Assembly: GCF_009709675.1 (NCBI RefSeq)
Contig: NZ_WMLB01000025.1
Coordinates: 248,001-312,000, forward strand
Direction: 5' to 3'
From: Agromyces bracchium
GTDB taxonomy: Bacteria > Actinomycetota > Actinomycetes > Actinomycetales > Microbacteriaceae
DNA length: 64,000 nucleotides
The position numbers were made by a program, and so were the translations under genes. Shown in pieces: positions 50,973 through 58,742 of the stretch. The stretch's first letter is position 1. Every line of letters begins with the position of its first letter. The notes below the pieces were generated by a model, which did no database searches, was not told where the DNA came from, and worked only from the letters and a program-made list of their open reading frames with translations.

Positions 50973-51503
50973 ATGTCGACTCCCCCGTCAGGCCGCCCCC
51001 GGCGCCGCCGCGCGCGCCTGCTCGCCGCGGCCCTCGTCGCCGCCACGGCCGTTCCGCTCCTCGCCGCCTGCAGCCAGCCGGTCCCGTTCGATCCGGCTCC
51101 GGATGCCGCCGACGCCGACTGCGCGTCGGTCGTGGTGCGACTGCCCGACCAGGTCGCCGGGCTCGACGCCCGCGAGACGACCGCGCAGGGCACGGGCGCA
51201 TGGGGTTCGCCGGCCGCCGTGCTGCTGCGCTGCGGCGTCGAACCCCCCGGGCCGACGACGTTGCGCTGCGTGAGCGTCGACGACGTCGACTGGATCATCG
51301 ACGAATCCGACGCGCCGACCTACCGCTTCGTGACCTACGGCCGCACCCCGGCCGTCGAGGTCGTCGTCGACAACGACGCGGTCGCCGGATCGACGGCCAT
51401 CGCCGACCTCTCCGGCGCGGTCGCGGCGATCCCCGCCGACGGCGGGTGCACCGACCTCGAGGAGCTCGCGCCCGCCACCGGCGAGGCGACGGACGCCGGC
51501 TGA
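50973..51503 (+). CDS. DUF3515 lipoprotein
   Basis: A 176-residue predicted lipoprotein. The N terminus has an Arg-rich n-region ([12 protein letters not shown]), a hydrophobic core and a lipobox LLAAC, so Cys32 or so would be lipidated. The mature part shows ADCASVVVRLPDQVAGLD and PAAVLLRCGVEPPGPTTLRCVSVDDVDWI, which I associate with DUF3515, an actinobacterial family of unknown function often beside ddl/thiL. Four Cys in the mature region could form disulfides. Confidence 0.85.
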   Translation: MSTPPSGRPRRRRARLLAAALVAATAVPLLAACSQPVPFDPAPDAADADCASVVVRLPDQVAGLDARETTAQGTGAWGSPAAVLLRCGVEPPGPTTLRCVSVDDVDWIIDESDAPTYRFVTYGRTPAVEVVVDNDAVAGSTAIADLSGAVAAIPADGGCTDLEELAPATGEATDAG

Positions 51504-51555
51504 GTCCGCGGCCCGCGGGCCGGGCCGCGCGGGCGCCGTGCGCCGCCCGCAGGCG

Positions 51556-52656
51556 TCAGCCGACGCGCACGCCCCGCGCCATCCCGACCCGGATGAGCTC
51601 GTCGATCAGCTCGGGGTAGCTCACGCCCGACTCCTGCCAGCAGCGCGGGAACATCGAGATCGGCGTGAATCCCGGCATCGTGTTGAGCTCGTTCACGATG
51701 AAGCCCTCGTCCGTGAGGAAGAAGTCCACGCGCGCGAGGCCCTCGGCCCCGATCGCGTCGAACGCGCGGATCGCGAGGTCGCGCATCTCCTCCAGCCGCC
51801 CGTCGCCGAGGTCGGCCGGGCACACGAGGTCGACGCCCGGCGCGTCGAGGTACTTCGCCGCGAAGTCGTAGAACCCGTCGCCGGTGAGCACGATCTCGCC
51901 CGCGACCGAGGCGCGCGGGCGCTCGCCCGGCGCGCCGCCGAGCACGCCGATCTCGACCTCGCGCCCGATCACGGCGGACTCGACGAGCACGGTGTCGTCC
52001 TCGGCGAACGCGACCTCGAGGGCCGCGTCGAGCTGCGAGGCATCCGCCACCTTGCTGACGCCGACGCTCGAGCCGGCGCGCGCCGGCTTCACGAACTGGG
52101 GCAGGCCGAGGGATGCCGCGTCCGCGCGCACCGCGGCCGGGTCGTCCGCCCACTGCCGTGACGTCACGGTGCGCCACGGCGCGACCGGGATGCCGGCGGC
52201 CGCGAGCGCCGTCTTCGTGAAGTGCTTGTGCATGCCGAGCGCGCTCGCGAGCACGCCCGAGCCGACGTACGGGAGGCCGACGAGCTCGAACAGGCCCTGG
52301 ATCGTGCCGTCCTCGCCGAACGGGCCGTGCAGGATCGGGAAGACGAGGTCGACCTCGCCGAGCGAGGCCTCCTCGCCGCTCGCCGTCACGACGTGCAGCT
52401 CGCGGGAGGCCGCCGACTGCGGCCAGCGCACGCGCGTGCCGTTGTCGTGGACCTCGGGCAGGTGCTCCGGATCGAGCCGGAAGCGATCGGGGTCGTCGGC
52501 CTCGAGCACGAACGCGCCCTCGCGCGTGATCCCGACCGGGATCAGCTCGTAGCGGTCACGGTCGATCGCCCGGAGCACTCCCGCCGCCGTGGCGCAGCTG
52601 ATCGAATGCTCGCTGGAGCGCCCGCCGAAGAGCAGAACCACCCTGAGCTTGTCCAT
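51556..52656 (-). CDS. ddl: D-alanine--D-alanine ligase
   Basis: ATP-grasp ligase making D-Ala-D-Ala for peptidoglycan. 366 residues: VVLLFGGRSSEHSISCATA (N-terminal loop), PILHGPFGEDGTIQGLFEL, YVGSGVLASALGMHKHFTK, PQFVKPARAGSSVGVSKV, and GLARVDFFLTDEGFIVNELNTMPGFT with the metal-binding Glu/Asn. ATG at 52656 has an AAAGGA site. Its first 101 bases lie inside the 3' end of gpsA in another frame. Confidence 0.96.
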   Translation of the reverse strand: MDKLRVVLLFGGRSSEHSISCATAAGVLRAIDRDRYELIPVGITREGAFVLEADDPDRFRLDPEHLPEVHDNGTRVRWPQSAASRELHVVTASGEEASLGEVDLVFPILHGPFGEDGTIQGLFELVGLPYVGSGVLASALGMHKHFTKTALAAAGIPVAPWRTVTSRQWADDPAAVRADAASLGLPQFVKPARAGSSVGVSKVADASQLDAALEVAFAEDDTVLVESAVIGREVEIGVLGGAPGERPRASVAGEIVLTGDGFYDFAAKYLDAPGVDLVCPADLGDGRLEEMRDLAIRAFDAIGAEGLARVDFFLTDEGFIVNELNTMPGFTPISMFPRCWQESGVSYPELIDELIRVGMARGVRVG

Positions 52657-53689
52657 CCATCGTCCTTTCGCCCTGCGGCTCGTCGTCGGTCGTGAGGTGC
52701 GGCGCGATGTCCTTGGGTGCGAGCGTTCCGGCGAGCACCTGCCGGACCTGCTCGACGATGGGCATCTCGACGCCCTTGGCGCGCGCCAGTTCGAGGATCG
52801 GGCCGACGGATGCGAGCCCCTCGGTGGTCTGCTGCATCTGGTTGACGACCTCGGGCAGCTTGTAGCCCTGGCCGAGCAGGCGCCCGGCGGTGTTGTTGCG
52901 CGACAGCGGCGACTGGCAGGTCGCGATGAGGTCGCCGAGGCCGGCGAGCCCGGAGAGCGTGTCGCGGTGCGCGCCGTAGGCGACCGCGAAGTCGGTCATC
53001 TCGACGAGGCCCCGCGTGATGATCGAGGCCTTGGTGTTCTCGCCGTAGCCGGCGCCGTCGACGATGCCGATCGCGACCGCGATGAGGTTCTTCAGGACCC
53101 CGCCGAACTCGGTGCCGATGACGTCGGTGTTCACGAACGAGTGGAAGTACCGGTTGCGGGAGACGGAGGCCACCGACTGCGCGGTCTCGAGGCTCGCCGA
53201 CGAGACCACGGCCGCGGTCGGCTGCTCCTTCGCGATCTCGAGGGCGAGGTTCGGCCCGGAGATCACCGCGATCTTCGACTCGGAGATCGGCAGGACCTCG
53301 GCGATGACCTCGCTCATGCGGTGGCCCGTGGTCTTCTCCACGCCCTTCATGAGCGAGACGATCGTCGCCTCGGCGTGCAGGTGCGGCTCGGCGGCGATGA
53401 GGTTCTGGCGGAGCGTCTGGCTCGGCACGCTGATGTAGACCTGCTCGGCGCCGGCGAGCGCGAGGTCGAGCCGGCTCGTCGCGCGCAGCCCGATCGGCAG
53501 GTTGATGCCCGGGAGGTAATCGCTGTTGCGCTTGGCCTCCTGGATCTCGCGCGCGAGCTCGGGGCGCCTGGCCCACAGCATGACGTCGGCGCCGCCGTCG
53601 GCGAGGATCTTCGCGAACGTGGTGCCCCAGCTGCCTGCGCCGAGCACGGCGACGCGCTTGCCCGGCGGGCGGCGTCCGGCCCTAGCCAT
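52556..53689 (-). CDS. gpsA: Glycerol-3-phosphate dehydrogenase [NAD(P)+]
   Basis: Makes sn-glycerol-3-phosphate from DHAP for phospholipids. It has the Rossmann loop VAVLGAGSWGTTFAKILADGGA, SLMKGVEKTTGHRMSEV, VISGPNLALEI, LKNLIAVAIGIVDGAGYGENTKA with the catalytic Lys region, and LSGLAGLGDLIATCQSPLSRN. Core homology ends near VLAGTLAPKDIAPHLTTDDE. A further 40 residues (GERTMDGQAQGGSALRRALQ onward) run into ddl, giving 377 residues instead of about 330-345. Overlaps plsC by 8 bases. Confidence 0.95.
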   Translation of the reverse strand: MARAGRRPPGKRVAVLGAGSWGTTFAKILADGGADVMLWARRPELAREIQEAKRNSDYLPGINLPIGLRATSRLDLALAGAEQVYISVPSQTLRQNLIAAEPHLHAEATIVSLMKGVEKTTGHRMSEVIAEVLPISESKIAVISGPNLALEIAKEQPTAAVVSSASLETAQSVASVSRNRYFHSFVNTDVIGTEFGGVLKNLIAVAIGIVDGAGYGENTKASIITRGLVEMTDFAVAYGAHRDTLSGLAGLGDLIATCQSPLSRNNTAGRLLGQGYKLPEVVNQMQQTTEGLASVGPILELARAKGVEMPIVEQVRQVLAGTLAPKDIAPHLTTDDEPQGERTMDGQAQGGSALRRALQRAFDQLRHGGGSAPGDRP

Positions 53690-54458
53690 CGAGGCGCCCC
53701 GTCTCCTTCTGGCCGTGCTTGGCGGGATCCCATCGCTCGGCCGGAGGCTGCTCGCCGCGCAGCTCGCCGACGAGCGCGGCGATCGCGTTCATCAGGTCGT
53801 TCGTGGCCGCGAGGAGCGTCGCCTGGTCGAGCGGCTTGCCCTCGTAGGCCGACAGGTCGAGCGGCTCGCCGATGACGACGTCGACGGTCTTCCGCGGGAA
53901 GAAGCTGACCTTCTTCGCGTACCGCGGCATGATCTGCTGCGTGCCCCAGTGGGCGGCGGGCACGACCGGGATACCGCGCTCGAGCGCGATGCGCACCGCA
54001 CCCGTCTTGCCGCGCATCGGCCACATGTCGGGGTCGCGCGTGAGCGAACCCTCGGGGTAGACGATGACCATGCGGCCCTTCTCGACGAGTTCCTCCGCGG
54101 CGCGGATCGCGGCGTGGCTGCTGCTGCCTGCGCGCTCGACGGGGATCTGGCCGGACGTGCGCAGGAACCAGCCGAGCACGGGGTTCTTGAACAGCGACGC
54201 CTTCGCCATGAAGCGAGGGAGCCGACCGAGGTGCCACGAGGCGACGCCCATCACGAGCGGGTCGATCTCGCTGTAGTGGTTCGGCGACAGCACGAAGGCG
54301 CCGGCCTGCGGCATCCGCTCGGGGTGGTGGAATCGGTACTTCACGCCGAGGCTCCACAGCGGGAGGATCAGGGCGGCGAGCACCCAGAAGAACGACGGGC
54401 GGCGCTTCTCGGCGCCGGGCTTCACTGCGGGCACGGCGGAGGGGTCACGGTGGGGCAC
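53682..54458 (-). CDS. plsC: 1-acyl-sn-glycerol-3-phosphate acyltransferase
   Basis: A 258-residue membrane-associated acyltransferase that makes phosphatidic acid, using G3P from the adjacent gpsA pathway. The motifs are FVLSPNHYSEIDPLVMGV (a form of the usual NHxxxxD: NHYSEID), RTSGQIPVERAGSSSHAAIR, VIYPEGSLTRDPDMWPMRGKTGAVRIALE, and GIPVVPAAHWGTQ. One N-terminal hydrophobic stretch (FFWVLAALILPLWSL). The order murA-plsC-gpsA-ddl links lipid and cell-wall synthesis. Confidence 0.94.
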   Translation of the reverse strand: MPHRDPSAVPAVKPGAEKRRPSFFWVLAALILPLWSLGVKYRFHHPERMPQAGAFVLSPNHYSEIDPLVMGVASWHLGRLPRFMAKASLFKNPVLGWFLRTSGQIPVERAGSSSHAAIRAAEELVEKGRMVIVYPEGSLTRDPDMWPMRGKTGAVRIALERGIPVVPAAHWGTQQIMPRYAKKVSFFPRKTVDVVIGEPLDLSAYEGKPLDQATLLAATNDLMNAIAALVGELRGEQPPAERWDPAKHGQKETGRLDG

Positions 54459-54465
54459 TGACCCA

Positions 54466-55836
54466 TTATCCTTCGAGCGCGAAGTCCGCTCCGAGCAGCT
54501 CCAGCTTGGTGATGAAGTTCTCGTAGCCGCGCGCGATGATCCCGACGTTCGACACCGTCGAGCGCCCCTCGGCGGTGAGCGCCGCGATGAGGTGGCTGAA
54601 GCCGCCGCGCAGGTCGGGCACCTCGATGTCGGCGCCGCGCAGCTGCGAGGGACCGGAGATCACCGCGGAGTGCTTGAAGTTGCGCTGGCCGAACCGGCAC
54701 GGGCGCCCGCCCAGGCACTCCTTGTGCACGTCGATCGATGCGCCCATCTCGACGAGCGCGTCGACGAAGCCGAAGCGCTGCTCGTAGACGGTCTCGTGGA
54801 CGATGGAGACGCCCTTGGCCTTGGTGAGCGCCACGACGAGCGGCTGCTGCCAGTCGGTCATGAAGCCGGGGTGCACGTCGGTCTCGATGATGACCGGCTT
54901 CAGCTCGCCGCCGGGGTGGTAGAAGCGGATGCCGTCGTCCTCGATCTCGAACGCGCCGCCGACCTTGCGGAAGATGTTGAGGAAGGTGAGCATCTCGGGC
55001 TGGCGGGCCCCGCCGACGAAGATGTCTCCCTCGGTCGCGAGCGCGGCCGCGGCCCAGCTCGCCGCCTCGTTGCGGTCGAAGAGCGCGCGGTGCGAGTAGC
55101 CCTGCAGGCGCTCGACGCCCTCGATGCGGATCACCCGGTCGGTGTCGACCGTGATGATGGCGCCCATCTTCTGCAGGATGTTGATGAGGTCCATGATCTC
55201 GGGCTCGATCGCCGCGCCCGTGAGCTCGGTGATGCCCTCGGCGAGCACGGCGGTGAGCAGCACCTGCTCGGTCGCGCCGACGCTCGGGTAGGGCAGCGAC
55301 ACCTTGGCGCCCTTCAGGCCGTCGGGCGCCGACATGCGGATGCCGCTCGGCAGCTTCTCGACGATCGCACCGAAGTTGCGCAGCACCTCGAGGTGGTAGT
55401 CGATCGGCCGGTCGCCGATGCGGCAGCCGCCGAGGTCGGGGATGAACGCCTCGCCGAGGCGGTGCAGCAGCGGCCCGCAGAAGAGGATCGGGATGCGGCT
55501 CGAGCCCGCGTGCGCGTCGATGTCGGCCATGTGCGCCGACTCGACCGCGGCCGGGTCGAGGACGAGGTCGCCCGGCTCGGGGCCCTCGGTCACGGTCACG
55601 CCGTGGACCTCGAGGAGCCCGCGCACGATGCGGACGTCGCTGATGTTCGGCACGTCCTTCAGGAGGCTCGGCGTGTCGCCGAGGATCGCCGCGACCATCG
55701 CCTTGGTGACGAGGTTCTTGGCGCCCTTCAACTCGATCCGACCGCGAAGCGGCTTGCCCCCGTTGATCGTGATGCGGTCGACCGGAAGTCCGACCGCCGT
55801 GCCGTGCTGCTTCGCGTCATCCACGAGTGTGTTCAC
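54466..55836 (-). CDS. murA: UDP-N-acetylglucosamine 1-carboxyvinyltransferase (MurA)
   Basis: First committed enzyme of peptidoglycan synthesis, adding enolpyruvate to UDP-GlcNAc. 456 residues with two inside-out barrels. GRIELKGAKNLVTKAMVAA carries the Lys-Asn site. The active-site loop is DLGGCRIGDRPIDYHLEVL with Cys at the position attacked by fosfomycin. FMTDWQQPLVVALTKA and the C-terminal DLRGGFSHLIAALTAEG are standard. GTG start at 55836 directly abuts the leuD TGA. Confidence 0.95.
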   Translation of the reverse strand: MNTLVDDAKQHGTAVGLPVDRITINGGKPLRGRIELKGAKNLVTKAMVAAILGDTPSLLKDVPNISDVRIVRGLLEVHGVTVTEGPEPGDLVLDPAAVESAHMADIDAHAGSSRIPILFCGPLLHRLGEAFIPDLGGCRIGDRPIDYHLEVLRNFGAIVEKLPSGIRMSAPDGLKGAKVSLPYPSVGATEQVLLTAVLAEGITELTGAAIEPEIMDLINILQKMGAIITVDTDRVIRIEGVERLQGYSHRALFDRNEAASWAAAALATEGDIFVGGARQPEMLTFLNIFRKVGGAFEIEDDGIRFYHPGGELKPVIIETDVHPGFMTDWQQPLVVALTKAKGVSIVHETVYEQRFGFVDALVEMGASIDVHKECLGGRPCRFGQRNFKHSAVISGPSQLRGADIEVPDLRGGFSHLIAALTAEGRSTVSNVGIIARGYENFITKLELLGADFALEG

Positions 55837-56454
55837 TCAGTTCCCTGTCTCTGCCGGCTCCCTGATGGGGAGCGTCGTCGGCCGCCATCCCGCCCGAGTC
55901 GCCTCGAAGTCGGAGATGGCCTGCTCGTCCCGGAGGGTGAGCCCGATGTCGTCGAGCCCCTCGAGCAGCCTCCACCGAGTGTAGTCATCGATATCGAAGG
56001 CGACTGTGAGGCTCCCGATGCTCACCGTACGCTCAACCAGATCGACCGTCGCGGCTATTCCCGGCTGGGCCTCGATGGCCTCCCACAGCCGCTCGATGTC
56101 CTCGTACGCGACCTGGGCCGCGAGCAGGCCCTGCTTGCCCGAGTTGCCGCGGAAGATGTCGCCGAAGCGGCTCGACACGACGACCTTGAAGCCGTAGTCG
56201 CGGAGCGCCCACACGGCGTGCTCGCGGCTCGAGCCGGTGCCGAAGTCGGGCCCGGCGATGAGGATCTCGGCGCCGGCGAAAGCCGGCTGGTTGAGCACGA
56301 ACTCCGGGTCCTGACGCCACGCGGAGAACAGGGCGTCGTCGAATCCGGTCTTCGTGACGCGCTTCAGGAAGACCGCGGGGATGATCTGGTCGGTGTCGAC
56401 GTTCGAGCGGCGCAGCGGGACGGCGACGCCGGTGACGGTGCTGAACTTCTCCAT
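55837..56454 (-). CDS. leuD: 3-isopropylmalate dehydratase small subunit
   Basis: Partner of LeuC in leucine synthesis. 205 residues with swivelling-domain marks [39 protein letters not shown] and [24 protein letters not shown] at 56454 is 2 bases after the leuC stop, so the two subunits are cotranslated. Confidence 0.97.
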   Translation of the reverse strand: MEKFSTVTGVAVPLRRSNVDTDQIIPAVFLKRVTKTGFDDALFSAWRQDPEFVLNQPAFAGAEILIAGPDFGTGSSREHAVWALRDYGFKVVVSSRFGDIFRGNSGKQGLLAAQVAYEDIERLWEAIEAQPGIAATVDLVERTVSIGSLTVAFDIDDYTRWRLLEGLDDIGLTLRDEQAISDFEATRAGWRPTTLPIREPAETGN

Positions 56455-56456
56455 GG

Positions 56457-57953
56457 TCAGTTCCCCTCCGCAACGGTGGTCGAGTAGGACGGAACGACCG
56501 TGTCGAGACCCGCGGGTCCATCCTGTTCCAGGTCCCATGGGCTCGAAAGCGTGCCCCGAACGGCGGTCGCGGCCGCGACGAGCGGCGAGACCAGGTGCGT
56601 GCGGCCGCCCTTGCCCTGCCGGCCCTCGAAGTTGCGGTTCGACGTCGACGCGCAGCGCTCGCCCGGGGCGAGCTGGTCGGGGTTCATGCCGAGGCACATC
56701 GAGCAGCCCGCGAAGCGCCACTCGGCGCCGAAGGCCTCGAACACCTTGTCGAGGCCCTCGGCCTCGGCCTCGAGGCGCACGCGCGCCGAGCCGGGAACGA
56801 CCATGACGCGCACGCCCTCTGCCTTTCGGCGGCCCTTGATGATCGACGCGAAGGCCCGCAGGTCTTCGATGCGGCTATTCGTGCACGAGCCCATGAAGAC
56901 CGCGTCGACGGGGATCTGCTTGAGCGGCGTGCCGGGCTCCAGGTCCATGTACTCGAGCGCGCGCTCGGCGGCGGCCCGCTCGTGCTGGTCCTCGATCGCC
57001 GCCGGGTCGGGCACGGCCTCGCTGAGCGAGACGCCCTGGCCGGGGTTCGTGCCCCACGTGACGAACGGCTCGAGTGCGCCGGCGTCGATGAACACCTCGG
57101 CGTCGAAGACCGCGCCCTCGTCGGTCGGCAGGGTCTTCCAGTACTCGACCGCCGCGTCCCAGTCGTCGCCCTCCGGCGCGTGGGCGCGGCCCTTCAGGTA
57201 CGCGAAGGTCGTCTCGTCGGGCGCGACCATGCCGGCGCGCGCTCCCGCCTCGATCGACATGTTGCAGATCGTCATGCGACCGTCCATCGACAGCGAGCGG
57301 ATGGCGCTGCCGCGGTACTCGAGCACGTAGCCCTGCCCGCCGCCGGTGCCGATCTTCGCGATGACCGCGAGGATGATGTCCTTCGCCGTGACGCCGGGGC
57401 GGAGCGAGCCCTCGACCGTGATCGCCATGGTCTTGAAGGGCTTCAGCGGCAGCGTCTGGGTGGCGAGCACGTGCTCGACCTCGCTCGTGCCGATGCCGAA
57501 CGCCATGGCGCCGAAGGCGCCGTGCGTCGAGGTGTGGCTGTCGCCGCAGACGACGGTGATGCCGGGCTGCGTGAGTCCGAGTTGCGGTCCGACGACGTGG
57601 ACGATGCCCTGCTCCTTGTCGCCGAGCGAGTGCAGGCGCACGCCGAACTCGGCGGCGTTGCGCCGGAGGGTCTCGATCTGCGTGCGGCTCGTCGGGTCGG
57701 CGATGGGCTTGTCGATGTCGAGCGTCGGGGTGTTGTGGTCCTCCGTCGCGATCGTCAGGTCGGGGCGCCGGACCGGGCGCCCGGCCATGCGGAGGCCGTC
57801 GAACGCCTGCGGGCTCGTCACCTCGTGCACGAGGTGCAGGTCGATGTAGATGAGGTCGGGGGTGCCGTGCTCGCCCTTCTTCACCAGGTGGGCGTCCCAG
57901 ACCTTCTCGGCCAGGGTGCGCGGACGCGACGGGATCGGGGTGCTGTCGTTCAT
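56457..57953 (-). CDS. leuC: 3-isopropylmalate dehydratase large subunit
   Basis: [4Fe-4S] aconitase-family enzyme that isomerises 2-isopropylmalate to 3-isopropylmalate. [20 protein letters not shown] holds the first cluster Cys; [18 protein letters not shown] and [21 protein letters not shown] hold the rest. [20 protein letters not shown] is the substrate loop. The protein runs past the usual SSPWDLE end by about 25 residues ([17 protein letters not shown]), encoded by a copy of a dispersed repeat. First gene of leuCD; a long hairpin lies in its leader. Confidence 0.97.
   Translation of the reverse strand: MNDSTPIPSRPRTLAEKVWDAHLVKKGEHGTPDLIYIDLHLVHEVTSPQAFDGLRMAGRPVRRPDLTIATEDHNTPTLDIDKPIADPTSRTQIETLRRNAAEFGVRLHSLGDKEQGIVHVVGPQLGLTQPGITVVCGDSHTSTHGAFGAMAFGIGTSEVEHVLATQTLPLKPFKTMAITVEGSLRPGVTAKDIILAVIAKIGTGGGQGYVLEYRGSAIRSLSMDGRMTICNMSIEAGARAGMVAPDETTFAYLKGRAHAPEGDDWDAAVEYWKTLPTDEGAVFDAEVFIDAGALEPFVTWGTNPGQGVSLSEAVPDPAAIEDQHERAAAERALEYMDLEPGTPLKQIPVDAVFMGSCTNSRIEDLRAFASIIKGRRKAEGVRVMVVPGSARVRLEAEAEGLDKVFEAFGAEWRFAGCSMCLGMNPDQLAPGERCASTSNRNFEGRQGKGGRTHLVSPLVAAATAVRGTLSSPWDLEQDGPAGLDTVVPSYSTTVAEGN
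56474..56510. repeat. REP-like repeat copy inside the leuC 3' end
   Basis: CGGTGGTCGAGTAG followed within 14 bases by a TGTCGAGACC end, matching the unit of the array at 33326 (14 identical bases at the start, one mismatch in TATCGAGACC). It encodes part of the extra LeuC tail. Confidence 0.7.
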
Positions 57954-57997
57954 GCGGTTCGTCTTCCTTCGGGAGGGTGATCGGCCGTCGACGGACT

Positions 57998-58036
57998 CCG
58001 CGGCGGGGAAGGCCTCAGGACTGGGCCCCGCCGCGG
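57998..58036 (-). promoter_or_regulatory. Perfect 11-bp hairpin in the leuC leader
   Basis: CCGCGGCGGGG (57998-58008) is the exact complement of CCCCGCCGCGG (58026-58036), with a 17-base loop, 45 bases before the leuC ATG in a 121-base gap after the FHA gene. It could be the terminator of the FHA operon, or an attenuator or mRNA structure controlling leuCD. No U-tract and no leucine-rich leader peptide were found. Confidence 0.55.
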
Positions 58037-58074
58037 CACCGAAGGAGAAGTCGCCGAGCACGCATGCCGACAGG

Positions 58075-58704
58075 TTACACCGACTGCGTGGGAGCCCGTT
58101 CCACGAGGAAGGCGACGTCGCCGAGCAGGATCACCGCGTCGAGCGGCGCCTCGGCGGGCACGCCGGGCTCCAGGTCGACGGGCTCCTCGCCTTCGGGCCA
58201 CACGCGGACGCCGTTCGTGGAGTCGAGGTCGGTGACGAGCAGCCGGCCGCCCCGAGACTCGAGGAGTGCGTGGGTCTTCGACATCGATCGCGTGTGGTCC
58301 GGGACGGCCACGACGACGGCGCCCTGGAGCCACGCCGGCGGACTCGGGTCGCGGCCGGCGACGACGCGATCCCGTACCGGGAACTCGATGCCGTCGGCGC
58401 TCCGGAGGCGCCAGGGGCCGGTCGGCGCGGGTCGGGCCGGGGGCTCCGCCTGCGCCGGAGCAGTGGGCGGCGTCGACGGCGGCGCGATCGGCAGCGCTGC
58501 CGGCGGCGCGATCGGCAGCGCCGACGGCGGGCGGATGCCTGGTGGCGGCCGGAACCCGGGGAGCGCCCGCTCGGCCCGTACCGTGCCCTCGGCGCGCACC
58601 GCACCCTCGGCCTGCTCCGCGCCGCCCGCCTCGCTTCGACGATCCGACGCGGGCACGTCCGGCACGAGCCCCGGCGGGGGCACGATGAAGTCCGGGTCGC
58701 TCAC
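58075..58704 (-). CDS. FHA domain protein
   Basis: A 209-residue cytoplasmic protein. Residues 1-95 are a low-complexity Pro/Ala-rich linker ([18 protein letters not shown]). Residues 100-205 are an FHA phosphothreonine-binding domain, with [41 protein letters not shown] containing the SxxH and TNG motifs. FHA proteins of this kind bind targets of Ser/Thr kinases. It is 38 bases after the second TgpA gene on the same strand and so probably in that operon. Confidence 0.9.
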   Translation of the reverse strand: MSDPDFIVPPPGLVPDVPASDRRSEAGGAEQAEGAVRAEGTVRAERALPGFRPPPGIRPPSALPIAPPAALPIAPPSTPPTAPAQAEPPARPAPTGPWRLRSADGIEFPVRDRVVAGRDPSPPAWLQGAVVVAVPDHTRSMSKTHALLESRGGRLLVTDLDSTNGVRVWPEGEEPVDLEPGVPAEAPLDAVILLGDVAFLVERAPTQSV

Positions 58705-58742
58705 GCCCCCACCTTAACCCGCACCGTCGTCGTAACCCGGCG

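Noticed and set aside
57954-58061. Leucine leader peptide upstream of leuC
   Set aside because: The open frames across the leader contain no run of Leu codons.
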